DNA of 64,000 nt from Tenderia sp965602225. Its GTDB lineage: Bacteria; Pseudomonadota; Gammaproteobacteria; Tenderiales; Tenderiaceae. The position numbers were made by a program, and so were the translations under genes. The DNA lies in contig CBFCYE010000013.1 in NCBI GenBank assembly GCA_965602225.1, positions 1 to 64,000 on the forward strand, given 5' to 3'. Of this stretch, positions 41,331 through 49,963 are shown in pieces; the first letter of the stretch is position 1; every line of letters begins with the position of its first letter. The notes beneath the pieces were generated by a model. That model saw only the letters and a list, made by a program, of their open reading frames with translations. It ran no database searches and was not told the origin of the DNA.

Positions 41331-42287
41331 TTAGATTGAAAAGGTTGCCACAAACGGTGCGTGATCCGATTCCGGGTATTTTTTGTCTGTGGCAAAGGCA
41401 ATCGATTCGTCATGTAAAACTTCGTTGTGAATCTCGGCAGTTTGATAGTGGGCTAAAAGGCTGCGTGAAATAAGCATGTGGTCGAGCAGGTTGCCCTGGC
41501 CTTCGTGCAAATGGGAATAGCGCGCTTCTTTCGGAATCGAGTTGCTGCATGGCAGTAGTTGACGCGGGGCCAGGGCGGCATTGCCTGTGTTTTCTACTCG
41601 GCCGGCAATGGCTTCGACCGGCACCTGGCCCGGTTCGGCATTGAAGTCACCACAGACGATGATCCTGGCCTCTATATCGGCATCGAAGATTTCATCGATC
41701 AGCATGCGCACTTCCAGCGCCTGGCCAACCCGTTTCATCGATGAGATGAAATAGCCTTCGGCCCAGCCGGCAACACTGCGATAACCGAAACCTTCTTTTT
41801 GGCCGGGCACGGATGAGGGCAGACGTGATTTAAGGTGGATGTTGATCAGATGAATTGGCCCCTGAGGATGGTCTATCTTGGTGTAGAGCAGTGGCCGTTG
41901 CCAGTTGATCTGCTTGGCCTCAGCTTCGTGAGGCGAGGCTGTCATTCGCCGATACATTAAATCCCCCACGTATTCATTGCGCACCTGACGGCTTTCAATA
42001 ATGGGGTGGCGTGACAGGACCACCAGATTGCGTTTGTCATAAGCCTCATCGGCACTGGTTTCGGTATGGCTGATGTGAAATTCTTCGTAGGGGGTGCCAT
42101 CGATCAATGCCTGCAAGGCCCACAGGCCGCGGGGCTGGCCGTCACGTTCCTGGCCGTGCACTTCTTGCAGGCAAAGGATGTCGGCATTTAGGCGTAACAG
42201 TCCTGGTCTGAGGATTGGGATACGTTCTGCCAGTGTCGGTGAACGTGTTTCATCCAGGTTTTCGATATTAAATGTGGCTACTCGCAT
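41331..42287 (-). CDS. Endonuclease/exonuclease/phosphatase family protein
   Basis: A 318-residue protein of the EEP superfamily (DNase I, exonuclease III, inositol phosphatase fold). Family motifs are in order: MRVATFNIENLDETR at the start, ILCLQEVHGQE near residue 38 (metal-binding Glu), VCGDFNAEPGQVPVEA near 212 and SDHAPFVATF close to the C-terminus (catalytic Asp-His). No signal peptide is seen, so it probably acts in the cytoplasm. The substrate could be DNA, RNA or a phosphoester and cannot be decided here. It is a single gene, convergent with the large lipoprotein gene and divergent from the cytochrome group. Confidence 0.88.
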   Translation of the reverse strand: MRVATFNIENLDETRSPTLAERIPILRPGLLRLNADILCLQEVHGQERDGQPRGLWALQALIDGTPYEEFHISHTETSADEAYDKRNLVVLSRHPIIESRQVRNEYVGDLMYRRMTASPHEAEAKQINWQRPLLYTKIDHPQGPIHLINIHLKSRLPSSVPGQKEGFGYRSVAGWAEGYFISSMKRVGQALEVRMLIDEIFDADIEARIIVCGDFNAEPGQVPVEAIAGRVENTGNAALAPRQLLPCSNSIPKEARYSHLHEGQGNLLDHMLISRSLLAHYQTAEIHNEVLHDESIAFATDKKYPESDHAPFVATFSI

Positions 42288-42548
42288 TAGACCGCTCCCT
42301 GGTTAATGGTGGCAAGACACTGCAGTTGTTTTCTGCCTGGGAAAATAATGCGCCTTTTGGCGGATGCTTTCAAATGGCGGTTTGAATGAAAGTTTTGTGA
42401 TATTTGCGGCGGCTTTTATTAGAGCTCTTCTAGCTGAATTGTGAGATAATGAGCGGAGGTTTGGTAAGTCACCAAACTTAAACAAACCCCTGTAAGAATG
42501 AGTCGCATTAGTCGATGGTTTTCCAGTAACAATCCCTGAAGGTTCAAC

Positions 42549-43322
42549 ATGTCTCAGCGTTTTTCACTCCACTTTTCGCACCTGCCATTGGTGCAACGCG
42601 TTCTCTATACCTGCGCCTTGTGTGTGCTTGGTCTGGGCTATCTCTTTGCCATGATCCATATTTTTGCCTCGCATCATGGTCGCGATGGCAATCCGATGTT
42701 GACGGTGAAGGATATTGCGATTGCCTATAGCGGTACCAAGAGCGGTACCAAGCTGGAGTCGGCATTGATGGGGCCAATGTCTGGCATGTTGCCGGCGGAT
42801 GAAAACCTGAAAATTATCGACTGGGTGCGCAGTGGTGCCAGTCAAAAAGAGTATGAGGACAGCGTTAAGACGATCTTTGATAATCGCTGCATCACCTGTC
42901 ATAACAATCGTAATCCGCACCTGCCCAGCCTCGAGGATTATCAGGGGGTGACGCATACTGCCGAGGAGGATCATGGTGCAGATATGTTTACCCTGGTGCG
43001 GGTGTCACATATCCATCTGTTCGGTTTGACCTTTATCTTCTTTATGGTTGCCGGTATTTTTATCCATTCCTATATCCGTCAGGAGTGGCTCAAGATCGCC
43101 ATCATTGTGATTCCGTTTGTCTCAATCATTGTCGATGTGGCGTCCTGGTATATCACCAAGGTGTTTGAACCTTTTGCCTGGGTGGTGATCGGCAGTGGCG
43201 CCCTGATGGGGCTCTGTTTTGTCTTGCAGTTTTTTATCTCTATCTATCAGATGTGGTTTTACAAGCTGCCTGAGGATGTGCATCTGAGGTTTTATTGCTC
43301 GGTTGAAGACGACAATAACTAG
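42549..43322 (+). CDS. Membrane-anchored monoheme c-type cytochrome
   Basis: A 257-residue protein with about four membrane segments: near 19-40, then around 153-172, 178-198 and 205-232. Between the first and second lies a periplasmic part with one heme-binding motif CITCH (Cys114-His118) in IFDNRCITCHNNRNPHLPSL. Several histidines near the membrane segments (HHGRDGNP, VSHIHLFG, FIHSYIR) could be further heme ligands, which would make it a combined b/c-type protein, but this is a guess. It does not match a respiratory complex I recognise. The hexaheme cytochrome gene starts 38 nt downstream, so the two are probably an operon and exchange electrons. Confidence 0.75.
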   Translation: MSQRFSLHFSHLPLVQRVLYTCALCVLGLGYLFAMIHIFASHHGRDGNPMLTVKDIAIAYSGTKSGTKLESALMGPMSGMLPADENLKIIDWVRSGASQKEYEDSVKTIFDNRCITCHNNRNPHLPSLEDYQGVTHTAEEDHGADMFTLVRVSHIHLFGLTFIFFMVAGIFIHSYIRQEWLKIAIIVIPFVSIIVDVASWYITKVFEPFAWVVIGSGALMGLCFVLQFFISIYQMWFYKLPEDVHLRFYCSVEDDNN

Positions 43323-43360
43323 GTTTTAGTTTGGATTTCAGCCTGAGGTGTATTGAAGTG

Positions 43361-45079
43361 ATGCGTAATATTAGTTTTGCCGTGCTGTTGCTGGCCCTGG
43401 TGGGGTGTGATCAGACTAGTGTCTTCAGCAATGCCGTGGCAGAAGCCAGTGTAGAAAAGCCTGTTGCCAAACTGCCATTGGTGGGTGATACCAGCAAGGG
43501 TTGGCAGCTGGCTAAACAGTGTGCCGAGTGTCATGGCCAGGATGGCGCCAGTGCTAGTAGTGGCGCACCATTTATCGCCGGACTTGAGCAGGAATACCTG
43601 ATCCGTTCTATGCTGGCCTATCGCAACGGTGCTCGTAACCATGCCGATATGAAGCTGGTCAGTGAAGCGCTTAATACCATCGCCCTGGCAGATGTAACGG
43701 CCTATTATGCCAGTTTAGAAACGGCTTGGCAGGGTGCGGTGGCTGGTCAGCAGTCACGCTCGATTTTATGGGATGACAAGGCCCGCAGTGAGGCGCAACA
43801 TATTGTTGATAGTTGTCGTTCCTGTCACAGCCAGGTGAATCGCTTTCAGAAAAAAGAGGCCATCCCCAATCTGGATGGCATGCCTGCTGAGTATTTTATT
43901 CCGACCCTGAAAAGCTATGTCTCTGGTGGTCGTCACAACGAAATCATGGCCAATTTTAAGAGCCGGTTAAGTGACAAGGATATCTATAATCTAGCGGCTT
44001 ATTTTGCTGCTCGTGCGCCACAGAAATCACAACCGCCGACAAAGGGTGATCCGGTCAATGGCAAGATCGCCGCCCGTGCCTGTGCTGGTTGTCATGGTTA
44101 TGATGGCAACAGCCTCAATCCTCATATACCTAATCTCGCCGGGCAGTCTTTTCGTTATCTGGTTAAGGCCGGCAAGGACTATCGCGATGGCGCGCGTCAG
44201 TCGCAATTGATGCAGGCGCCGCTGCAACGTTTATCAGACAATACGATTATTAATCTCGCCGCCTATTATAGTCAGCAACAGCCCCGGTCACAGTTACATA
44301 CGGACATTTCGTCGCCAAAGGCCTTTGATCCTCTGGCAGACGGGCAGCAGATAGCGGCCTCTTGTAATAGTTGTCACGGCAATAACCGCAAGGCGGGCGT
44401 GCCTAAGCTGACCGGCATGCATGTGAAATATATTGTCAGGGCGACTCAGGCCTACCAACACGGTCAACGTCAGCATTCGGGTATGCAAAACATTGTCTCG
44501 TTTTATAGCGATACCGATATGGAAAAGGCGGCCTACTATTATGCTATGCAAACACCTGAGCCAGAGGATGATAACAGCGAGGCCAATCTGGAAGCGGGTG
44601 AACAGCTCAGTGCCGGTTGCAGTAATTGTCATGGTGAGCAGGGTGTCAGTGCCGATCCTGCGGCAACCCCAAGCCTGGCCGGGCAGGATGAAGTCTATCT
44701 AGTTGCCGCAACCAGAGCTTATGCCAGTGGCGAGCGTCAGCACGATGGCATGCAAGATGTAGCGCAGAAGCTCAGTGATCAGGAGATAAAAGCCCTGGCC
44801 GCCTATTATTCTGCTCAGACAGCACAGCAGGTGGAAACCTATTTGCCTGATGATCCAGCCCGTCTGGTAGAGGAACGTTGCAACCGGTGTCATGGTGATC
44901 GTGGTTATAGCGACATGCCCGGTGTGCCGCGGCTGGCCGGACAAATCGAGTCTTACATCGTTCTTGCGATGAAGGAATATCAGGCTGGATTGCGTAAAGA
45001 CAAGAGCATGGTGGCTATGGCCGGTGTACTCAGCCTGCTTGAGATTAAGGCGATTGCGGCTTATTACGCTAAACAGTAA
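43361..45079 (+). CDS. Lipoprotein with six tandem c-type cytochrome domains
   Basis: A 572-residue protein with lipoprotein signal MRNISFAVLLLALVGC and six heme-binding motifs: CAECH (54-58), CRSCH (152-156), CAGCH (241-245), CNSCH (335-339), CSNCH (420-424) and CNRCH (507-511). The spacing is 85-98 residues, and each unit repeats the pattern of a class I c553/c4-type domain: CxxCHG, then P-L-G, then Y..G.R, M and L...LAAYY. So it is a string of six fused monoheme domains, probably a periplasmic electron wire anchored in a membrane. ATG 43361 is chosen since the signal peptide begins there. It follows the membrane monoheme cytochrome gene by 38 nt. Electron donor and acceptor are unknown. 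Confidence 0.88.
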   Translation: MRNISFAVLLLALVGCDQTSVFSNAVAEASVEKPVAKLPLVGDTSKGWQLAKQCAECHGQDGASASSGAPFIAGLEQEYLIRSMLAYRNGARNHADMKLVSEALNTIALADVTAYYASLETAWQGAVAGQQSRSILWDDKARSEAQHIVDSCRSCHSQVNRFQKKEAIPNLDGMPAEYFIPTLKSYVSGGRHNEIMANFKSRLSDKDIYNLAAYFAARAPQKSQPPTKGDPVNGKIAARACAGCHGYDGNSLNPHIPNLAGQSFRYLVKAGKDYRDGARQSQLMQAPLQRLSDNTIINLAAYYSQQQPRSQLHTDISSPKAFDPLADGQQIAASCNSCHGNNRKAGVPKLTGMHVKYIVRATQAYQHGQRQHSGMQNIVSFYSDTDMEKAAYYYAMQTPEPEDDNSEANLEAGEQLSAGCSNCHGEQGVSADPAATPSLAGQDEVYLVAATRAYASGERQHDGMQDVAQKLSDQEIKALAAYYSAQTAQQVETYLPDDPARLVEERCNRCHGDRGYSDMPGVPRLAGQIESYIVLAMKEYQAGLRKDKSMVAMAGVLSLLEIKAIAAYYAKQ

Positions 45080-45455
45080 TCAGATGAGATAACGGGCATG
45101 CAGCCTGAAATTTGGCTGCGCTGCTGGTGCAGGGTTAGTCTTCAAACGATATAGGTTTATGCCAGGAAAACGTGGTTGAGCTTAACGAGGTTATGTCATG
45201 TAGGGCCAGGGCTGGGGATGGTGCTTAGGTTGCTAGCAACAGGCGTTAAATAACATCGTCAAAGACCATTCGCAATGAATGGTTAAAAGACCCTAAAAAA
45301 ATTCAATTATTCTGCTGTTTCGGTCAGATAAACGCGCTAGAATAGAGTGGTCGTTTTGCGCTGACTAAGGTTAAATCCTTATCATATTAATAAGTTGTTC
45401 ATGCATTTCGGCATAGATTTAGTCTGGATTGTGATCGAATTGAGAGGCAAGAAAA
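45080..45455. other. 376-nt stretch between cytochrome genes
   Basis: No gene is seen. GCAGCC (45100-45105) and GGCTGC (45114-45119) form a small hairpin soon after the hexaheme gene, without a T run. A TAGAAT box at 45338-45343 could be a -10 for the downstream diheme gene, but the -35 region (CTGTTT) is poor. The last 20 bases hold GAGAGGC as ribosome-binding site. Confidence 0.45.
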
Positions 45456-46073
45456 ATGAAGAAAATGCTGTTTGTACTGGTGGCGGCCCTAACGGCAATG
45501 AGCGGAATTACAACTGCGTCGGCAGAAATTGGCTCAGCCCATAAAGGCTCGGCTAAGGCGTTTTATTGTACCGGTTGTCATGGTTACAACGGCATGGGTA
45601 CCAACACGTTGGCGGGCCTGGCCGGCCGGGATGGGGCTGAGTTGCTTGCTGAACTTGAGACCTTTAAGAAGAAAAAATCCTCAATCATGGGGTTGCAACT
45701 GGCCAAGTTCAGTGATGAAGACCTGAAAGATCTGGCGGCCTATTTTGCATCATTGAAAAAATCTGGCCGTGGTGAGGCTAGCTATGCCAGAGATATCGAG
45801 CCAGTCATTCAGTGGCGCTGTGTCTCATGCCATGCCGTTGGTGGTGAAGGTTCGGACAAGAGCGGTTTGAATCTGACCAGCTATGACGCCTTGATGGCAG
45901 GTACCAGCCAGGGTGGAAATTTGATTGTGCCAGGCTCACCGACTACCAGTAGTTTTATGGTGATGGTGACCCGTAAAGATCACCTGAGAATGCCTTTTGG
46001 CGCACCTCCGTTGTCGGATGACGAAGTAAGGGTGATCAAGGCCTGGATAGAACAAGGTGCAAAAAATAACTAA
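45456..46073 (+). CDS. Periplasmic diheme c-type cytochrome
   Basis: A 205-residue exported protein. A Sec signal (MKKMLFVLVAALTAMSGITT, cleavage likely after ASA) precedes two different heme domains. The first, around Cys38-His42 (CTGCH), is a short c553-type unit with YNGMGTNTLAGLAGRDG. The second, around Cys122-His126 (CVSCH), with HAVGGEGSDKSGLNLTSYDA and a later RMPFGAPPLSDDEVRVIKAW, resembles the cytochrome domain found in planctomycete-type proteins. It has its own 376-nt upstream region and a strong terminator. It is a likely soluble electron shuttle for the neighbouring cytochromes, but the pathway is unknown. Confidence 0.85.
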   Translation: MKKMLFVLVAALTAMSGITTASAEIGSAHKGSAKAFYCTGCHGYNGMGTNTLAGLAGRDGAELLAELETFKKKKSSIMGLQLAKFSDEDLKDLAAYFASLKKSGRGEASYARDIEPVIQWRCVSCHAVGGEGSDKSGLNLTSYDALMAGTSQGGNLIVPGSPTTSSFMVMVTRKDHLRMPFGAPPLSDDEVRVIKAWIEQGAKNN

Positions 46074-46091
46074 CATTTAGTTATATGAATG

Positions 46092-46120
46092 AAAAACGGA
46101 GGCCGAAGGCCTCCGTTTTT
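46092..46120. terminator. Intrinsic terminator after the diheme cytochrome gene
   Basis: AAAAACGGAGGCC (46092-46104), loop GAA, GGCCTCCGTTTTT (46108-46120): a perfect 13-bp stem with A and T runs. It can act on both strands, ending the cytochrome gene and possibly the short minus-strand frame at 46128-46211. Confidence 0.95.
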
Positions 46121-46127
46121 GTTTGGG

Positions 46128-46211
46128 CTAAATAATGAAAGCCAGCAGTAAAACTGCAAGCATAACTACCGATACGATTTCTCGTGCGCCAAACGTTGGT
46201 TCTTCTTCCAT
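46128..46211 (-). CDS. Possible 27-residue single-span membrane peptide
   Basis: A short frame with ATG at 46211, preceded by GAGGGGAG, a strong Shine-Dalgarno at about 8 nt. The peptide begins MEEEPTFGAREIV and continues into one hydrophobic span (VVMLAVLLLAFII) that reaches the stop. A bidirectional terminator lies just past its end. Small single-span peptides are known as subunits of terminal oxidases (CydX, CcoQ), but no sequence match to those is visible. The ribosome-binding site, acidic head plus span, and terminator make it better than chance; conservation is untested. Confidence 0.45.
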   Translation of the reverse strand: MEEEPTFGAREIVSVVMLAVLLLAFII

Positions 46212-46373
46212 AGTGTTGCTCCCCTCATGTTGATAGTGTCTTCCTCCCCAGGTTGAACCGATTCATCAGATTCGAGATAAGAATAGATGAGTTTTTTACT
46301 CAATAAAACCATGGCTTGTGTGTTGCAACTCTGACGGCCGTGGTGGGTTGGGGTGGCAGTGGCTGATAGTCGG

Positions 46374-47309
46374 CTATAAGTTGGATAACTGTTCGCGGGC
46401 CAGGTAGATGCAGGGTTTTTCTTCGTGGCTGGAATAATAACTGATCCACAGCTCTGCCTCATGGATCACCATGCCGGCATAACTGCAATCACCCCCTGAG
46501 GGTAGTTCGGTAATGGTTTCGAGCCGTCCTTGTTGTTCATCTACCCAGCATAGTTCCAGCCACTCCCTGATGTAGTGCCCTTCAGTCGTGAATTCATATT
46601 TGCGCACAGCGGCGATGAGTCGGCCATCAGCGAGTGAGATCATTTCCGGCCCGCCAATGCGGCAGCCAAGATCCTGCCATTGCCAGTCGGTGTAGGGTGG
46701 CTTGGCCCTGCCGAGCAGGCCATTGTCATCACCAAAGCCCTTGAGATTGTCGCGTCGTAATAGACACAAGCAGGTGTCATCGTCACGGAACACCAATGCA
46801 TATTCGCTGGGGCCGTTTTGGTCGTATAGGTTTTCAACCAGAGTTTCATAGTGTTTGCCATCGTGGCTGCGATAGAGCCGGACCATGCGTTCTGGTGCAT
46901 GGCCGTAGCCGATGCTGTAGCCATGTTGTTTGTGCCAATCCGTGCGCCAGAGCCAAAAGCCAGGTTCGCCGATTTGATGAGGGCCGTGCCAGTGAACGGC
47001 ATCATTGGAAAAATAGCTGACAGACTGGCTAGGCTGCTCTTTACTTTTATAGGCAAGATAGCTGTTTAACATCAACTGCCCATCTGGAGCGATGCTGAAC
47101 TTGGCGTCACGCAGGTCTCGTCCCTCAAACTTCAGGCCGGCAAGTGAGTGCCAGTTTTCACCATCATCGGTTGTGATGATGCGTAACACACCTTCATCAC
47201 CGGCATGGGCAGTGCCTTCGCGCAACACACACAGCCAACGACCCTGATAACGAATCAGGTCGGTAAAGGCGTTGTATTCAGACTGATCCCAGATGCGGCT
47301 AACTTTCAT
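46374..47309 (-). CDS. Sialidase-like beta-propeller protein
   Basis: A 311-residue protein without signal peptide. It has repeated short beta-rich units of the BNR/Asp-box type, such as RIITTDDGENWHSL near residue 40, VSYFSNDAVHWHGP near 95 and LYRSHDGKHYETL near 146, as in sialidase-like and glycosyl-hydrolase-related propellers. Several Arg and Glu residues are present, but the arginine triad of true sialidases cannot be confirmed by eye, and without a signal peptide a role on external sugars is less likely. ATG 47309 is chosen over a TTG ten codons upstream because AAGGAA lies about 11 nt before it. Its function is unknown. Confidence 0.65.
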   Translation of the reverse strand: MKVSRIWDQSEYNAFTDLIRYQGRWLCVLREGTAHAGDEGVLRIITTDDGENWHSLAGLKFEGRDLRDAKFSIAPDGQLMLNSYLAYKSKEQPSQSVSYFSNDAVHWHGPHQIGEPGFWLWRTDWHKQHGYSIGYGHAPERMVRLYRSHDGKHYETLVENLYDQNGPSEYALVFRDDDTCLCLLRRDNLKGFGDDNGLLGRAKPPYTDWQWQDLGCRIGGPEMISLADGRLIAAVRKYEFTTEGHYIREWLELCWVDEQQGRLETITELPSGGDCSYAGMVIHEAELWISYYSSHEEKPCIYLAREQLSNL

Positions 47310-47381
47310 TAAAAAGTGTGTTCCTTGGGCTTGCTGCAATAATTGCTATAGAAACTGCTGATTTGATTGGCCGCTGCTGGC

Positions 47382-49787
47382 TCAGATCGTGAGCAACACC
47401 TGGGCCGGATTTGTTTCAGCAGCCTCCATGTTGGGGTGGCAGCTGAACAGGCGTCCGGCATCGATGCCTTGCTCAATTAACAGCTCTTTTATCAGTCGGC
47501 TACGTTCGCTGGCCAGTTCCAACAACTGTTCGTTGGTAACGCTGACGACTTCTGTTTCTGATGGCGCTTCCTGTTTGGCAGTATCTTCTTCGGTTTGCTG
47601 TGTAGCTAACAAGGCCTGGCGGTCTGTCTCTGAAGCAAGGCCACAGATATTGAGTTCAATGTTGGGACGTTCTTGCAGCAGTGCGGCGATTTTATTCAGG
47701 TATTGTTGATGTTCATCGCTTAGACGGGTCTCAGCGGCAGCAAACACTAGCGGTTCGAGATTGACGCTGCCTGGCTGGCCCACCAGCTCCGCAACCATCA
47801 GCATTGCCCCCCAGGGCTGCAGCATGAATTTCAGATATCCGGTGACGGCCATGCCGGTGGCCTTGGCCAAGGCCTTGTTGATGACCTTGCTGACGTCGAA
47901 TTGAGGGTCGTTAATATCGCCATCGATCTTGATATCAAGTTCGATGTTGTCATGTTTATCACGCAACAGCTCGAGTGCGGCATCCAGCGGCATGCTTAGA
48001 TTTTCTGAGAATTTCTTCGACTGACCAGGGTCGCCTTCTTCAATATTGAATTTATTGAGTTTGATGTGAATGTTGGCGTCGAGTTGGTCGTCTTTCACTG
48101 TTGCATCTATGGAAGAGTTTAGTTGGCCCCGCTTGAGATAATAGCCCATCTGTTTGTTGGCGTAGGGAGAGGCTGGCGGCAGTTCCAGTGCGCTGATATT
48201 GCCCTTGGCAGACATGTTTAGCTTGGGGCCAAACGGCCTTATCTGGGCATCCAGCTTGAGTTTGCTGTGCTGATTGATGCTGGCTTGAAGTTTGAACAGG
48301 GCATCCTGATGAGGTTTCGAACTATCAATATTGGCAATGCTCAGACTCATGGGTTTGATCTCGGCATGAAAGGCAGGCCTTACGCTCTCATCAGCAAAAA
48401 TGATTTGGTTGTTATTGGCAATGTTCAGTTTCGCCAGCTTGATCTGAAAAGGTTTTGAGGTGACCTCTTCAATAGGTGCCGACTCTGGAGTTTCTGCGGG
48501 CTTGTCTGCCTGAGTTGAAGTGCTGGACTGTAATTGATCCAGCAGCTGGATCTTGCCGTCAGCCATTATTTTAATTTTGGCTGTCAGTCCATCGAGGTCA
48601 ACCCTGTTGATGCTAAGTATTTGTTTGCCATCAAAGGCCAGCGTGCTCAGCGTTGCCTTGGCTAGTTTCACCATTTCATCCTGTTGCTTGTGCAGCAGTG
48701 TTAGTTGGTTGAGGTCTATTTGTTTGATGCTCAGTTGTTGTGCTGTCGCCAGTTGAATATTGTTCAGCTGTAACTGTTCAAACAAGGCCAGCTGCAGATT
48801 CGCTTGTGTGTCTTGTAGCACGAATTGTTTGACTGTCACTGTGCCATTGAGTCTTAAACCTAAATCTTGATCATTGTCTGGTGCTTGGTAATTCAGCTGA
48901 CCGTCCCAGTCCAGCTGCTGGTTTGAAAGTTGGTACTGTCCTTGTTCCAAATTTAGTTTGCTTAGGCTGATATGGGTTTGGCTTTCCACTTGTGGCTGAC
49001 CTGCCTCCAGCTTGGCTGAAAACTCGCTTTGCAGGTTTAACTCGCCGTTGAGTCTGTTGATGCCGGCAGTTTCGGCAAATGCTGCAGCAAGTGACAGGGG
49101 CAGTTGTTGCAATTGAATCTGGCCGTTAAATTCAGGTGCTGGTTTGAATGGCTGCATTTGTCCGTTCAATTGCAGTGGTGCCTGACCGATGCGTAACTGT
49201 GCCTGATAGTTACTGGTTTGTTGCGGCAGCCAGCTGGCAAGCCGGCTCAGTTGCAGCGAATCGATATGCAGGTCGGTTTGTAGTTTGGGGCTGCTCAGAT
49301 GCACGCTGATAGCGTCCAGTTTGGATTGCCTGATGCCTATTCCCCAGGGGGATTTTTCTGGTTCCGGTTCGGCGGTTGCTGAGGCGGGGGGCGGTAGGGT
49401 GCCGGCAATTATCCAGTCGCCAGTGATGGTGTTGTCTAGATCCAGCTCCAGTCCTGATAATTCAAACTGTTCAAACTCAATGCGTTTGCTGAGCAGGGCC
49501 AGCATGGAAAGGTTGATATAGAGCCGCGACAGGCTGGCGCGCCCCTGACCATTACCGCTGAGTCGAACGCCACTGAGACCAAATTCACCGCTGAAGAGGT
49601 TGAGATCAACATCGGCAATTTCGATCTGGCTGATGCCCTGATCTTTGAGCAGGCTGATGCCCAGGTGTTTGATTGCGATTGGCAACAGGGTGAGCAGCGC
49701 CGACACCAGCAGCAGACCTGCCAACAGCAGTTTTTTGCCCCGGCTTAGTGGCAGAAATGCCTTTATCTTGGATTCTGGCTGGTTCAT
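47382..49787 (-). CDS. DUF748/AsmA-like envelope protein
   Basis: An 801-residue protein with a single N-terminal membrane span (LLLAGLLLVSALLTLLPIAI, residues about 20-39) and a long periplasmic part. It begins like AsmA/TamB relatives (IEIADVDLNLFSGEFGLSGV) and has the DUF748 pattern of repeated beta units rich in Leu, Gln and Asp, including FNIEEGDPGQSKKFSENLSM near 576. The C-terminal part (LSDEHQQYLNKIAALLQERP, then LELA..RSRLIKELLIEQGI) recalls OmpA-like peptidoglycan-binding segments. Relatives form long grooves thought to move lipids between membranes; the role here is inferred. It is divergent from purL. Confidence 0.8.
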   Translation of the reverse strand: MNQPESKIKAFLPLSRGKKLLLAGLLLVSALLTLLPIAIKHLGISLLKDQGISQIEIADVDLNLFSGEFGLSGVRLSGNGQGRASLSRLYINLSMLALLSKRIEFEQFELSGLELDLDNTITGDWIIAGTLPPPASATAEPEPEKSPWGIGIRQSKLDAISVHLSSPKLQTDLHIDSLQLSRLASWLPQQTSNYQAQLRIGQAPLQLNGQMQPFKPAPEFNGQIQLQQLPLSLAAAFAETAGINRLNGELNLQSEFSAKLEAGQPQVESQTHISLSKLNLEQGQYQLSNQQLDWDGQLNYQAPDNDQDLGLRLNGTVTVKQFVLQDTQANLQLALFEQLQLNNIQLATAQQLSIKQIDLNQLTLLHKQQDEMVKLAKATLSTLAFDGKQILSINRVDLDGLTAKIKIMADGKIQLLDQLQSSTSTQADKPAETPESAPIEEVTSKPFQIKLAKLNIANNNQIIFADESVRPAFHAEIKPMSLSIANIDSSKPHQDALFKLQASINQHSKLKLDAQIRPFGPKLNMSAKGNISALELPPASPYANKQMGYYLKRGQLNSSIDATVKDDQLDANIHIKLNKFNIEEGDPGQSKKFSENLSMPLDAALELLRDKHDNIELDIKIDGDINDPQFDVSKVINKALAKATGMAVTGYLKFMLQPWGAMLMVAELVGQPGSVNLEPLVFAAAETRLSDEHQQYLNKIAALLQERPNIELNICGLASETDRQALLATQQTEEDTAKQEAPSETEVVSVTNEQLLELASERSRLIKELLIEQGIDAGRLFSCHPNMEAAETNPAQVLLTI

Positions 49788-49963
49788 CTGTCGCTTTCTG
49801 ATCCCCGTTCCATGGCAGGTGTTTCAGATTGATATCCGATCATAATGCGACAATCTGCAGTGCTTGTGAAGTGGCTCGCTGTGGTGGTCGGTTTTGATTC
49901 GCTCTGCCTCCCCGAATCAAGTAAAATGGCCGCCTTTCTCAGTCACTGATTCAGGAATTGGCA

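Noticed and set aside
49894..49927. TTGATT and TAAAAT as a purL promoter
   Set aside because: The spacing is 22 bp, too long; no better -35 box is present and no PurR-like operator was recognised.
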